Source of the DNA: Methyloceanibacter methanicus
GTDB lineage: Bacteria; Pseudomonadota; Alphaproteobacteria; Rhizobiales; Methyloligellaceae
DNA length: 64,000 bases
Reading direction: 5' to 3'
Assembly (NCBI RefSeq): GCF_001723285.1
Contig: NZ_LPWG01000010.1
Span: 1 to 64,000, forward strand
Positions 36,259 to 46,092 of this stretch are shown here, one piece after another. How positions within the stretch are numbered: position 1 is the stretch's first letter; every line of letters begins with the position of its first letter. A program made the translations under genes and the position numbers. The notes beneath the pieces are model-generated. The model saw only the letters and a program-made list of their open reading frames with translations. It was not told the origin of the DNA and made no database searches.

Positions 36259-36452
36259 GGCCATGCCCATTTGGCGTTGGCCCATCGTCTTTGGACAAGC
36301 TTGAAAGACTTTTCGCGCGGTGAAGCGAAGCGGGCCCGGCCTCCGGAGAGGGCGGCAGTCCGAGGCGCTTTCGTCGCATTGAATTAACATCAAACCTCGG
36401 GTTCCGCCGTACCAGGCAACGAGCCACCGACGAACGCCGAGTAGGAGTTCAA

Positions 36453-38281
36453 ATGACCGAGCCGCAGACCAGCATCAGCCAGCCTAGCCGCGACGAGTTC
36501 GCAGCGCTTCTCGAGGAATCTCTCACCGGCGCAGCGCTAGTGGAAGGCAGTGTGGTCAAAGGAACCGTCGTCAGCATCGAAAAGGATGTGGCGATCATCG
36601 ATGTGGGCCTGAAGACCGAAGGCCGCGTCCCCCTCAAAGAATTCGGCGTCCCGGGCGCCCCCTCCACGCTGGCCGAAGGCGACACCGTTGACGTCTATCT
36701 GGAGCGTGTCGAGAACGCAGCCGGCGAAGCGGTCTTGTCCCGCGAGAAGGCCCGCCGCGAAGAAAGCTGGGTCCGCCTCGAAGAGAAGTACAAGGCCAAT
36801 GAGAAGGTCGAAGGCGTGATCTTCAATCGCGTCAAGGGCGGCTTCACCGTCGACCTGGACGGCGCCGTAGCCTTCCTTCCGGGCAGCCAGGTGGATATCC
36901 GTCCGATCCGTGACGTCGGTCCGCTCATGAACAGCCCGCAGCCCTTCCAGATTCTCAAGATGGACCGCCGCCGCGGCAACATCGTCGTGTCGCGCCGCTC
37001 GGTTCTGGAAGAGACCCGGGCCGAGAAGCGTGGTGAGATCGTCTCGCGGCTGAAGGAAGGCCAAGTTGTTGACGGCGTGGTCAAGAACATCACCGATTAC
37101 GGTGCGTTCATCGACCTTGGCGGTATCGACGGCCTGCTTCACGTCACCGACATGGCCTGGCGCCGCGTCAATCACCCGAGCGAGATCGTCAATGTCGGCG
37201 ATACCGTGAAGGTGCAGATCATCCGCATCAATCCCGATACCCAGCGTATCAGCCTTGGCATCAAGCAGCTCGAGGCCGATCCGTGGGAAGGCATCGCCGC
37301 GAAATACCCGGTCGATGCCCGCTTCAAGGGCACGGTGACCAACATCACCGATTACGGTGCCTTCGTGGAGCTGGAGCCCGGCGTCGAGGGCCTGATCCAT
37401 GTCTCCGAGATGAGCTGGACGAAGAAGAACATTCACCCCGGCAAAATCATTTCGACGAGCCAGGAGGTCGAGGTCCAGGTTCTGGAAGTCGATCCGGACA
37501 AGCGGCGCATTTCGCTCGGCCTCAAGCAGACCCAGGAGACCCGTGGGTCGCCTTTGCCGCGGCGTATCAGCCCGGTACGGAGATCGAGGGTCAGATCCGC
37601 AACATCACCGAGTTCGGCCTGTTCGTCGGTCTCGACGGCGGCATCGACGGCATGGTCCATCTGTCCGACTTGGACTGGTCCAAGTCCGGGGAGGAAGCCC
37701 TCAAGGAGTACAAGAAGGGCGATACGGTGAAGGCCGTTGTCCTGGAAGCGGACTCCGAGAAGGAACGCATCAGCCTCGGCATCAAGCAGCTTGCCGCCGA
37801 CCCGTTTGCGGGCAGCGCCTCGTCCGAGAAGCTCGCGAAGGGCGCGCGCGTGACCTGCGAGGTGACGGCCGTCAAGGACAATGGCATCGAGGCCAAGTTG
37901 CTCGACCATGACCTTACGACCTTCATTCGCCGCTCCGATCTGTCCCGTGACCGCTCCGAACAGCGTCCCGATCGCTTCGGCGTCGGCGAGAAGTTCGATG
38001 CCGTCGTGACCCAGGTGGACCAGAAGACGCGGAAAATCTCCGCTTCGATCAAGGCCCTTGAGATTGCCGAAGAGAAGGAAGCGGTGGCCCAGTACGGCTC
38101 GACCGATTCCGGCGCTTCGCTCGGCGATATCCTCGGTGCGGCTCTGAACAAGGTCAAAGGCGGCGACGACGAGGGCGCAGCGGAAGTTGAGCCCGAAGCG
38201 GCGGCCAAGCCGAAGACCAAGCGCGCCGCGAAAGCCGCCGCCGATGGCGAGGGTGCCGGCGAGGCCTCCGCGGAGGAATAG
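36453..38281 (+). CDS. rpsA: 30S ribosomal protein S1, frameshifted
   Basis: About 609 residues in six S1 RNA-binding repeats: EGSVVKGTVVSIEKDVAIID, then GFTVDLDGAVAFLPGSQ, VKNITDYGAFIDLGGIDGLLHVTDM, VTNITDYGAFVELEPGVEGLIHVSEM, IRNITEFGLFVGLDGGIDGMVHLSDL, and a last more divergent one. It recruits mRNA to the ribosome and is essential. One base is missing near 37538, where KQTQE should continue as DPWVAFAAAYQPG; the 1829-nt span is one short. The cell could not live with this, so a data error is likely. A terminator follows at 38321. Confidence 0.96.
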
Positions 38282-38320
38282 TCCGGCACGCCTCAAGGCT
38301 GCCTGAATTTCACTGTTTCA

Positions 38321-38357
38321 CGGGCCGTGGTCTATAATGGACCCACGGCCCGTTTTT
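38321..38357 (+). terminator. intrinsic terminator after rpsA
   Basis: A perfect 10-bp stem, CGGGCCGTGG (38321-38330) and CCACGGCCCG (38343-38352), with a 12-nt loop and TTTTT at 38353-38357. It lies 40 bp after the rpsA stop and 25 bp before sppA. Confidence 0.92.
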
Positions 38358-38381
38358 CTGCCTGATCCGGAGCCACGATCC

Positions 38382-39344
38382 ATGAGCCTAGACGCGGAAC
38401 GCGTAGTCGAACGGCGCCGCCTCAAGCGGCGCGTTTCCATTTGGCGGATCGCCGCCGTCCTTCTCGCCGTGCTTTTTGTCGGCGTGTTGCTCATGGGCGA
38501 CCAGCAGGCGGGCCGCTCGGGCGGGATCCTACCCCACGTGGCGCGCATCACCATCGACGGTGTGATCACGAACGACCGCAAGGTCATCAACCTCCTGAAC
38601 AAGGTCGGCAAGGCCGACCAGGTCAAGGCGGTGATCCTCGAGGTCAACAGTCCCGGCGGCACCACGACCGGGGGCGAGGCCCTGTACGATGCGATCCGCC
38701 GGGTCGCGAAAAAGAAGCCCGTGGTCGCGACGTGCGGGACCCTGGCCACGTCCGCAGCTTATATCGTCGCCCTCGCAACCGACCGGATCTTCGTCTACGG
38801 CAACACCATCACCGGTTCCGTCGGCGTCATCTTCCAATGGGCCAATGTGACCGAACTGATGAAGACCCTCGGCATTCAGTTTGAGGACGTGAAGAGCGGG
38901 TCGCTGAAAGCGGTGCCGAGCCCCTTCGAGCCGACCACCGAGGAGGCGCGGGCCGTGACCGAAGAGATGGTCGAGGACGCCATGGCGTGGTTCGTTGGCC
39001 TCGTGAAGACGCGGCGCGAAATCGACCCCGCCGACATTCCGGGCCTGACCGAGGGACGCATCTATTCGGGCCGTCAGGCCGTCGAGTACAAGCTTGCCGA
39101 CCAGATCGGCGATGAGCTTGCCGCCCGCAACTGGCTCGTGAAGGAGCGCGGCGTTCAGGAGGGCCTGCGGATCAGGCAGTGGAAGCCGCGCAAAGAGGAA
39201 GAGGGTTTTTTCGGTCTTGTCATGGACTCCGTGGCCTCGGCCTTCGGTGTTTCCGGGAGCAAGGTCGCCGCGCTGCTGGACCAGGCCGCCGCGGTGCTTG
39301 AGCTTGACGGTCTGGTTTCGGTTTGGCACCCTGCGTCTCATTAG
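38382..39344 (+). CDS. sppA: signal peptide peptidase SppA
   Basis: 320 residues from the ATG at 38382; an in-frame start upstream at 38337 lies inside the terminator. One N-terminal membrane anchor (IWRIAAVLLAVLFVGVLL). The serine protease region has VILEVNSPGGTTTGGEAL, the nucleophile Ser in TLATSAAY and the catalytic Lys in SGSLKAVPSPF, the short-form SppA arrangement. It degrades leftover signal peptides in the inner membrane from the periplasmic side. It precedes ihfB by 51 bp, as in many alphaproteobacteria. Confidence 0.93.
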   Translation: MSLDAERVVERRRLKRRVSIWRIAAVLLAVLFVGVLLMGDQQAGRSGGILPHVARITIDGVITNDRKVINLLNKVGKADQVKAVILEVNSPGGTTTGGEALYDAIRRVAKKKPVVATCGTLATSAAYIVALATDRIFVYGNTITGSVGVIFQWANVTELMKTLGIQFEDVKSGSLKAVPSPFEPTTEEARAVTEEMVEDAMAWFVGLVKTRREIDPADIPGLTEGRIYSGRQAVEYKLADQIGDELAARNWLVKERGVQEGLRIRQWKPRKEEEGFFGLVMDSVASAFGVSGSKVAALLDQAAAVLELDGLVSVWHPASH

Positions 39345-39395
39345 TGGGGCTTGGAGCGCAGCGGGATTTGGCTGTGGTCCTTTTGGGGCGTGCCA

Positions 39396-39695
39396 ATGAT
39401 AAAATCCGAGCTGATCCAGCGGGTGGCCGCCGCCAATCCGCATTTGTTCCATCGGGATGTTGAGCGCATCATCAATATTATCCTCGACGAGATCACCGGC
39501 GCTCTTGCACGCGGGGATCGTGTCGAGTTGCGCGGCTTCGGGGCCTTTACGGTCAAGCACCGCGCCGCACGCCAGGGACGTAATCCGCGGACGGGTGACA
39601 CGGTCTTCGTCGAGGACAAATACGTGCCCTTCTTCAAGACCGGCAAGGAATTGCGCGAGCGCCTCAACCCCGACGACAGCCAGGGCAGCGCATAG
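39396..39695 (+). CDS. ihfB: integration host factor subunit beta
   Basis: 99 residues from the ATG at 39396 ([17 protein letters not shown]). The dimerisation helices are followed by the DNA-binding beta-arm with [23 protein letters not shown], the proline tip that bends DNA. It pairs with IhfA to shape replication, recombination and sigma-54 promoters, so it is relevant to rpoN in this window. Full length. Confidence 0.95.
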   Translation: MIKSELIQRVAAANPHLFHRDVERIINIILDEITGALARGDRVELRGFGAFTVKHRAARQGRNPRTGDTVFVEDKYVPFFKTGKELRERLNPDDSQGSA

Positions 39696-39740
39696 CGCGG
39701 ACGGCGTTTGGCCCGTGCCGGGCCGCTTGAGGAGCAAGAC

Positions 39741-40085
39741 GTGACGCGGAAGCTCGTGCTGGGACTTGTGATCATCCCGCTTGGGTTGGCGCTGATCGCG
39801 CTTGCCGTGGTCAATCGCGGGCCCGCGGAACTCATCCTGAATCCCTTTGGCGGCGAACACGGCTATATGGTCGAGGCGCCGCTGTTCCTGTTTCTGCTCT
39901 GTGCCTTCGCGCTCGGCCTGTTGATCGGCGGGTTTGCGTCCTGGCTCAACCAGGGCAAGTGGCGCCGGACGGCCAAGGCGGAGGCCCGGGACGCGCGGGA
40001 CTGGCGCCGCCAGGCGGACCGCTTGGAGCGGGAGCTGGAATCCGTCCACGCCTCCCAGCAGCGGCCGCAGCTCCCCGCCCAGTAG
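39741..40085 (+). CDS. lapA: LapA-domain (DUF1049) membrane protein
   Basis: 114 residues from the GTG at 39741, chosen because GAGGAG lies seven bases upstream. Two membrane helices (LGLVIIPLGLALIALAVV and FLFLLCAFALGLLIGGFASWL) flank a short periplasmic loop, and a basic coiled-coil tail (RRQADRLERELESVHA) faces the cytoplasm. The LapA family takes part in LPS assembly control in E. coli; that role here is by family only. It follows ihfB, the usual position. Confidence 0.85.
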   Translation: MTRKLVLGLVIIPLGLALIALAVVNRGPAELILNPFGGEHGYMVEAPLFLFLLCAFALGLLIGGFASWLNQGKWRRTAKAEARDARDWRRQADRLERELESVHASQQRPQLPAQ

Positions 40086-40095
40086 GCGCTTCTCC

Positions 40096-40314
40096 ATGGA
40101 CCCGTTGACCGTTTTCGGTCTGATCGCGGTGGCCGCCATGCTGGTCACTTACGCGCTTGAGGAACGCAGTCCCTGGTTCATTCTGGCCTTTGCCTTTGCC
40201 TGCCTCCTCGGGTCGGCCTATGGCTTTCTCCAGGGGGCCTGGCCTTTCGGCGTCCTTGAGGCCATATGGGCCGGGGTGGCCGCGGACCGCTGGCGCCGCC
40301 GGGTTGTTCGGTAA
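40096..40314 (+). CDS. small two-helix membrane protein, unknown
   Basis: 72 residues from the ATG at 40096, 10 bp after lapA. Two hydrophobic segments (LTVFGLIAVAAMLVTYAL and WFILAFAFACLLGSAYGFL), then a short C-terminal WRRRVVR. It resembles small YrdC-neighbour or DUF-type inner-membrane proteins seen beside lapA-trpF, but I do not recognise the family. The ribosome site is weak, and coupling to lapA is plausible. Confidence 0.65.
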   Translation: MDPLTVFGLIAVAAMLVTYALEERSPWFILAFAFACLLGSAYGFLQGAWPFGVLEAIWAGVAADRWRRRVVR

Positions 40315-40423
40315 CGTCGATATTGCAGTGCGATGGACTTAAGGGCTTGGATTTCATAGGGTGAGCCCCGCTCGCGGCCTGCGACCCGGCGACTGCGAGT
40401 CTCAACCATTTTTAAGAGTTCCC

Positions 40424-41082
40424 GTGACGGTCGAAGTTAAAATCTGTGGCGTGCGGACGCCTGCCATCCTCGACGCGGCGATCACTGCCGGGGCGGGTTT
40501 CGTCGGCCTTGTGTTCTTCCAAAAGAGCCCGCGCAATCTGACGCTCGAGAATGCGCAAGCCCTCGCGGCTGCCGCGCGCGGACGCGCGAAGACAGTCGCC
40601 GTGACGGTCGATCCAGACGATGCGCTGATTGACGCGGTCGTGGCCGAGGTCCGGCCTGACGTGCTGCAACTGCACGGGTCCGAGACCCCGAAGCGCGTGG
40701 CCGCCATCAAGGTTCGCACCGGCTTGCCGGTGTTCAAGGCCGTCCCCGTTGCCGAGGTTGCCGATCTGGCGGTCGCGGCCCGCTATACGGATGTCGCCGA
40801 CACGATCCTGTTCGACGCCAAGGCGCCGCCCGGAGCGGATTTGCCAGGCGGTAACGGAATGCGTTTCGACTGGAAACTCCTGCACGGAGTCACGGCGCCG
40901 TTCGCGCTGTCGGGCGGCCTCGATGCCGGCAATGTCGCCGAGGCGATCCGGCTGTCCGGCGCCGGCCTCGTCGACGTGTCTTCGGGGGTCGAGACGCGCC
41001 CGGCGAGAAAGACGCCGCGCTGATCGAGCACTTCGTACGAGCGGTGCGGGACGCCGCGCCACAGCATAAGAAAGCCTCATGA
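40424..41082 (+). CDS. trpF: phosphoribosylanthranilate isomerase, frameshifted
   Basis: About 219 residues from a GTG at 40424 with AAGAG upstream. It isomerises PRA in tryptophan synthesis. [34 protein letters not shown] and [15 protein letters not shown] are all in place. One base is missing in a C run at about 41000; the conserved end [17 protein letters not shown] and the real stop at 41080-41082 lie in the next frame. With that base restored trpF overlaps trpB by ATGA, the usual coupling. The 659-nt span is one short. Confidence 0.93.
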
Positions 41083-42305
41083 CGACGATGACCGATGCCT
41101 TGAATACCTATCGCGGCGGTCCCGACGAGCACGGCCATTTCGGCCTGTTTGGCGGGCGCTATGTGGCCGAGACGCTCATGCCGCTGATCCTGGATCTGGA
41201 GCGGGCCTATAACGAGGCGAAGGCCGATCCCGAATTCCAAGCGGAACTCGATTCGCTGAATGCCCATTACTCGGGCCGTCCGAGCCCGCTCTATTTCGCC
41301 GAACGGCTCACCGAGCATCTCGGCGGCGCCAAGATCTACTTCAAGCGTGACGAGCTCAATCACACCGGCTCTCACAAGATCAACAATTGCCTCGGGCAGA
41401 TCCAGCTCGCCCGGCGCATGGGCAAGACCCGCATCATCGCGGAGACCGGCGCCGGCCAGCATGGCGTGGCGGTCGCGACCGTGGCCGCGCGGTTCGGGCT
41501 GCCTTGCGAGATCTACATGGGCGCGACCGACATCGAGCGTCAGAAGCCGAACGTGTTTCGCATGAAGCTGCTGGGCGCCAAGGTCAATCCGGTCACCTCG
41601 GGCTCCGGTACGCTGAAGGACGCCATGAACGATGCCTTGCGCGACTGGGTCGCGAACGTGCACGACACGTTCTACATCATCGGGACCGTCGCCGGTCCTC
41701 ACCCTTACCCGGCCATGGTGCGCGACTTTCAGTCTGTCATCGGCAAGGAGACGCGCGCGCAGATGATGGAGCGCGAAGGACGTCTGCCGGACACGCTCGT
41801 GGCCTGCATCGGCGGCGGCTCGAACGCGATGGGGCTGTTTCATCCGTTCCTCGACGACCGCGCGGTCTCGATCTACGGCGTGGAAGCGGGCGGATATGGC
41901 ATCGACGTTCCGAACGGGCATGCCGCGTCCATGACGGGTGGGGAGCCGGGCGTGCTGCACGGCAACCGCACCTATTTGCTCCAGAACGACGACGGCCAGA
42001 TTCTGGAGGGCCACTCCATCTCAGCGGGGCTCGACTATCCCGGGGTCGGTCCGGAGCATTCCTGGCTCAAGGATACCGGCCGGGTCACCTATGTCGCCGT
42101 GACCGACAAGGAGGCCCTCGAAGCCTTTCAGCTCTGTACCCGGCTCGAAGGCATCATCCCCGCGCTCGAACCCTCCCACGCGCTGGCGTATGTGCGCAAA
42201 CTCGCACCCGAGCTGCCGAGCGACAATCTGTTGGTCATGAACATGTGCGGCCGCGGCGATAAGGACATCTTTGCCGTCGCCGAACACCTCTCGATGGAGA
42301 TGTAG
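41079..42305 (+). CDS. trpB: tryptophan synthase beta chain
   Basis: 408 residues, full length. It condenses indole with serine using PLP. The PLP lysine is in [11 protein letters not shown] (Lys about residue 97), the phosphate loop is GGGSNAMG, and the Glu/Ser catalytic region [10 protein letters not shown] is intact. Coupled to trpF (ATGA at 41079-41082) and followed by trpA 2 bp later. Confidence 0.98.
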   Translation: MTTMTDALNTYRGGPDEHGHFGLFGGRYVAETLMPLILDLERAYNEAKADPEFQAELDSLNAHYSGRPSPLYFAERLTEHLGGAKIYFKRDELNHTGSHKINNCLGQIQLARRMGKTRIIAETGAGQHGVAVATVAARFGLPCEIYMGATDIERQKPNVFRMKLLGAKVNPVTSGSGTLKDAMNDALRDWVANVHDTFYIIGTVAGPHPYPAMVRDFQSVIGKETRAQMMEREGRLPDTLVACIGGGSNAMGLFHPFLDDRAVSIYGVEAGGYGIDVPNGHAASMTGGEPGVLHGNRTYLLQNDDGQILEGHSISAGLDYPGVGPEHSWLKDTGRVTYVAVTDKEALEAFQLCTRLEGIIPALEPSHALAYVRKLAPELPSDNLLVMNMCGRGDKDIFAVAEHLSMEM

Positions 42306-42307
42306 GC

Positions 42308-43159
42308 ATGACCAGGATCGATCAGACATTCGCCAGGTTGAAAGCCGAAGGGCGTGGGGGCCTCGTCACGTTCATCACGGCGGGCGATCCCGACTACGAA
42401 ACGTCCCTGTCGATGCTGAAAGGCCTTCCCGCCGCCGGTGCCGACATTGTCGAGCTGGGCATGCCGTTTTCGGATCCCATGGCGGACGGCCCGGCGATCC
42501 AGGCGTCCTCGCTGCGCGCCCTGAAGGCCGGACAGAACATGAAAAAGACCCTGTCCATGGTTAGGGAGTTCCGGAAGGAAAACCAGGCAACCCCGATCGT
42601 GCTGATGGGCTATTACAACCCGATCTATGTCTACGGCGTCGACCGCTTCGTGACCGATGCGAGCGAGGCCGGCGCCGACGGGCTCATCATCGTCGACATG
42701 CCACCGGAAGAGGACGAGGAACTGCGTCCCGCTGCGGCTGGAAAAGGCTTGAACTTCATACGGTTGGCGACGCCAACCACCGACGCGAGGAGGCTCCCGG
42801 CCGTGCTCGCGAACACGTCGGGTTTTGTCTATTATGTCTCGATCGCCGGAATAACCGGGACCGCGGCCCCGGACATCTCGTCCGTCGGGGCGCATGTGGC
42901 GCGCATCAAGGCCCATACCGACCTTCCGATCGCGATCGGCTTCGGCGTCAAGACGCCCGAGCAGGTTCGGGAGCTTGCGGCGCTGGCGGAGGGCGTCGTG
43001 GTCGGGTCGGCCCTGGTTGCCTCGATCGCCGAGACGCTCGACGAGAACGGCCAGGCGACCGCGGAGACCAAGCCGAAGCTTCTGGGGCTGGTGGAGTATC
43101 TTTCCGAGGCCTTGCATCAGCTGGCCGAGCCTCGGCGATCTAGAGCGGCAGCAGCGTAG
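42308..43159 (+). CDS. trpA: tryptophan synthase alpha chain
   Basis: 283 residues. It cleaves indole-3-glycerol phosphate and channels indole to TrpB. The catalytic Glu is in [16 protein letters not shown] (Glu about residue 50), the catalytic Asp in [10 protein letters not shown], and the phosphate loop is [11 protein letters not shown]. trpA, trpB and trpF form one transcript with accD and folC behind, the standard Hyphomicrobiales order. Confidence 0.98.
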   Translation: MTRIDQTFARLKAEGRGGLVTFITAGDPDYETSLSMLKGLPAAGADIVELGMPFSDPMADGPAIQASSLRALKAGQNMKKTLSMVREFRKENQATPIVLMGYYNPIYVYGVDRFVTDASEAGADGLIIVDMPPEEDEELRPAAAGKGLNFIRLATPTTDARRLPAVLANTSGFVYYVSIAGITGTAAPDISSVGAHVARIKAHTDLPIAIGFGVKTPEQVRELAALAEGVVVGSALVASIAETLDENGQATAETKPKLLGLVEYLSEALHQLAEPRRSRAAAA

Positions 43160-43171
43160 AGAGTTGGACCA

Positions 43172-44188
43172 GTGAACTGGATCAATAGCGTCGTCAGACC
43201 AAAAATCCGCAGCTTCCTTCGCAAGAAGGAGATGCCGGACAATCTCTGGGTCAAATGCCCGGAGACAGGCCAGATGATCTACTACAAGGATCTGGAGGCC
43301 AATCAGTTCGTCGTCCCCGGCTCCAACTTTCATATGCGGATGACCGGCCCCGCGCGACTCAAGGCGCTGTTCGACGACGGCAAATACGCGGCGCTGCATC
43401 TGCCGGACGTGCCTCAGGACCCGCTTAAATTCCGCGACGAGCGGCGCTATTCGGAACGCCTCAAGGACGCCCGCAGCAAGACCGGGCTCAACGACGCGAT
43501 CCATTCGGGCATCGGCAAGTTGCACGGCGACACGGTCGTCGCCGCGGTTCAGGACTTCGACTTCATGGGCGGCTCGCTCGGCACGGCGGCCGGAGAGGCC
43601 GTGATCTCCTCCATGCGGGCGGCGCTCGTGCGCAATGCCCCGTTCATCCTGTTTGCGGCCTCCGCGGGCGCGCGCATGCAGGAAGGCATTCTGTCCCTCA
43701 TGCAGATGCCACGGACCACGGTGGCCGTGGAGGAACTGCGCGAGGCCAATCTTCCCTATATCGTCGTGCTCACCAACCCGACCACCGGCGGTGTCACCGC
43801 CTCCTACGCGATGCTGGGCGACATCCATATCGCCGAGCCGGGCGCGCTGATCGGCTTCGCCGGCCCGCGCGTGATCGAGCAGACTATCCGCGAGCAACTG
43901 CCGGCGGGCTTCCAGCGGTCCGAATATCTTCTGGACCACGGCATGGTGGACATGGTGGTCCATCGCCACGACCTCCGCGCGACGCTAGCGCGCGTGTGCA
44001 ATCTCCTCCTCCATCGGCGCCTCGACGCCAATGCTGAAGACGCCGTGAAGGCGCTGGCGCATCTGCCTGCGGACGCGCCTCCGCCGCGGACCAGCCGCCC
44101 GCGGAGGCACGAGACGGGGCCGCAAAGCACAGCGGAAACGGGCTCGCCGTCCGCGACGACGGTGAACCCGAGACGGACGAGGTCTTGA
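43172..44188 (+). CDS. accD: acetyl-CoA carboxylase carboxyltransferase beta subunit
   Basis: 338 residues from the GTG at 43172. It forms the carboxyltransferase with AccA in the first step of fatty acid synthesis. The crotonase-type core ([43 protein letters not shown]) is intact. In the N-terminal zinc-ribbon region only one Cys of the four usual ones remains ([18 protein letters not shown]), so no zinc site is possible; other Hyphomicrobiales AccD proteins show the same loss. The Pro/Arg-rich C-terminal tail of about 45 residues is probably disordered. Confidence 0.96.
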   Translation: MNWINSVVRPKIRSFLRKKEMPDNLWVKCPETGQMIYYKDLEANQFVVPGSNFHMRMTGPARLKALFDDGKYAALHLPDVPQDPLKFRDERRYSERLKDARSKTGLNDAIHSGIGKLHGDTVVAAVQDFDFMGGSLGTAAGEAVISSMRAALVRNAPFILFAASAGARMQEGILSLMQMPRTTVAVEELREANLPYIVVLTNPTTGGVTASYAMLGDIHIAEPGALIGFAGPRVIEQTIREQLPAGFQRSEYLLDHGMVDMVVHRHDLRATLARVCNLLLHRRLDANAEDAVKALAHLPADAPPPRTSRPRRHETGPQSTAETGSPSATTVNPRRTRS

Positions 44189-44375
44189 CGAGCGCACCAA
44201 GCAATGGCGCTAATCAACAGACGTCTCAGAATGCGTGAGTTGCATTGGGCCGGTTCCTTTGACGAGGGCCGCCCAAGCCAGGCACCCGGAGCAAGGGTCC
44301 TTCGATAAGGCCGATTGAGGATTGACCACTCTTCCCGATAGCGCTGGTGGTGCATCGCTCGACCCGTCCGAGGTC

Positions 44376-45674
44376 ATGAGCTCGACGCTTCTTGAGCGGC
44401 TGAAGTCTCTTCACCCCCAATCCATCGACCTATCGCTCGGGCGCATCGAGGCGCTTCTCGCCCATCTCGGAAACCCGCAAGACAAGCTCCCGCCCGTGGT
44501 GCATATCGCCGGCACCAACGGCAAGGGCTCGACGCTCGCCTTTGTGCGGGCGATCGCGGAAGCCCTCGGCAAAGGGGTGCATGTCTATACCTCGCCCCAT
44601 CTGGTCGACTTTCACGAGCGGATCGTGTTGGCGGGGCCGCACGGCGCCGCGCCGATCAGCGAGGACCATTTGGTCGATTGCCTGGAACGTACCGAAGCCG
44701 CCAATGCCGGTGCACTGATCACCCTGTTCGAGATCACGACGGCTGCGGGCTTCCTCGCATTCGCCGAAGCGCCTGCCGATCTCTTGCTGCTCGAGACCGG
44801 TCTCGGCGGCCGGCTCGATGCGACGAACATGGTCAAGAAGCCGGCGCTCACGATCATCACGCCCGTCTCCATCGACCATGTCTCGTTTCTCGGCGAAACG
44901 CTGAGCGAGATCGCGGCCGAAAAGGCCGGGATCCTGAAACCGGGCGTGCCCTGCATCGTCGCGCGGCAGGAGGCCGAGGCGCTCGCTGTCATCGAGGCCC
45001 GTGCGGATGAGGTCGGTGCGCCGCTGCATGTGGCGGGCCGGGACTTCGATGCCTACGAGCAACAGGGCCGGCTTGTCTTCCAGACGACATCGCGCCTGCT
45101 CGATTTGCCGCTCCCGCGCCTGGCCGGCCGCCATCAGATCGACAATGCGGGCGTGGCGATCGCCGCCGCCAGCGTCATTTTCGGCGACGCGCTCACCCAG
45201 AGCGCGCTCGAAAGCGGCATTGCGAGCGCGCACTGGCCGGCCCGTCTCGAGCGCCTGCCGATCGGCGCGCTCCATGCCTATGCCAGCGAGGGCACGGAAA
45301 TCTGGCTCGACGGCGGCCACAACGAAGCGGGCGGCCAGGCCGTCGCCAACGCGCTCGCAGAACTCGACGAGCGCGTTCCTGGTCCCGTGCATGTCATCTG
45401 GGGCATGATGGAGACCAAGGACGCAACGCGCTTCATCGCGCCCTTCAAGGGTCTTGTGGAGCGGATCTACACGGTCCCGATCCCAGGCGAGCCGAACGCC
45501 TTCGACCCCGCGCCGCTGGCCGATGCGGCCCGGTCGGAGGGGTTCGACGCCGTTCCCGTGACCAGCGTGCAAGAGGCGCTACTGCGCTCCGCCACGAGCG
45601 GGGATGCCGCGCGCATCCTGATCTGCGGCTCGCTCTACCTGGCGGGCCACGTCCTCAAGCTGCATAAAGGCTGA
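44376..45674 (+). CDS. folC: bifunctional folylpolyglutamate/dihydrofolate synthase
   Basis: 432 residues from the ATG at 44376; a TTG at 44322 would add 18 residues, and neither has a strong ribosome site. It joins pteroate to glutamate and extends the glutamate chain. The ATP loop is HIAGTNGKGST (about residue 44), and the Mur-ligase motifs HLVDFHERI, LETGLGGRLDATN, LAGRHQIDNAGVA and LDGGHNEAGGQ are present. It is the last gene of the trp-accD-folC run and converges with trxA 23 bp later. Confidence 0.95.
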   Translation: MSSTLLERLKSLHPQSIDLSLGRIEALLAHLGNPQDKLPPVVHIAGTNGKGSTLAFVRAIAEALGKGVHVYTSPHLVDFHERIVLAGPHGAAPISEDHLVDCLERTEAANAGALITLFEITTAAGFLAFAEAPADLLLLETGLGGRLDATNMVKKPALTIITPVSIDHVSFLGETLSEIAAEKAGILKPGVPCIVARQEAEALAVIEARADEVGAPLHVAGRDFDAYEQQGRLVFQTTSRLLDLPLPRLAGRHQIDNAGVAIAAASVIFGDALTQSALESGIASAHWPARLERLPIGALHAYASEGTEIWLDGGHNEAGGQAVANALAELDERVPGPVHVIWGMMETKDATRFIAPFKGLVERIYTVPIPGEPNAFDPAPLADAARSEGFDAVPVTSVQEALLRSATSGDAARILICGSLYLAGHVLKLHKG

Positions 45675-45697
45675 AGCTGAAGAAGCGCGGGTGCGCT

Positions 45698-46030
45698 CTA
45701 CGCGACGCCGTCGACGGCGCCCCCAATCCAGGCTGCCAGCTGGTTCTTCGGATAGGCGCCACGAAGCGTGTCCACGACCTCGCCGTTCTTGAACAGGATG
45801 AGCGTGGGAATCGCCCGGACGTTGTACTTGGCCGGGGCGTTCGGATTCTCGTCGATGTTCAGCTTGGTGATCTTGACCTTGCCGCCGAGGTCCTTGGCGA
45901 TCTCCTCGAGCGCGGGAGCGATCTGGCGGCAGGGACCGCACCATTCGGCCCAAAAGTCCACCACGACAGGTGTCTCGGATTTCAGAACTTCTGCTTCGAA
46001 TGTGTCGTCTGAAACCTTGTTGGTCGCCAT
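45698..46030 (-). CDS. trxA: thioredoxin
   Basis: 110 residues. The redox site WCGPC lies near residue 30, and the cis-proline is in [10 protein letters not shown] cytoplasmic disulfide reductant for ribonucleotide reductase and others; no signal peptide. It lies 62 bp downstream of addA on the same strand, the usual alphaproteobacterial arrangement, and is probably also expressed from its own promoter. Confidence 0.97.
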   Translation of the reverse strand: MATNKVSDDTFEAEVLKSETPVVVDFWAEWCGPCRQIAPALEEIAKDLGGKVKITKLNIDENPNAPAKYNVRAIPTLILFKNGEVVDTLRGAYPKNQLAAWIGGAVDGVA

Positions 46031-46092
46031 TGATCGTCTCTCCTCGTCGCCGGTCAGGGTCCCTGGCCGGATTGGTCTGTTGCCTCCGGAAC

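Noticed and set aside
36453-38281. Programmed ribosomal frameshifting in rpsA and other genes
   Set aside because: The slip sites share no slippery heptamer or downstream structure, fall in many unrelated genes, and mostly restore by adding one base, which fits sequencing error better.
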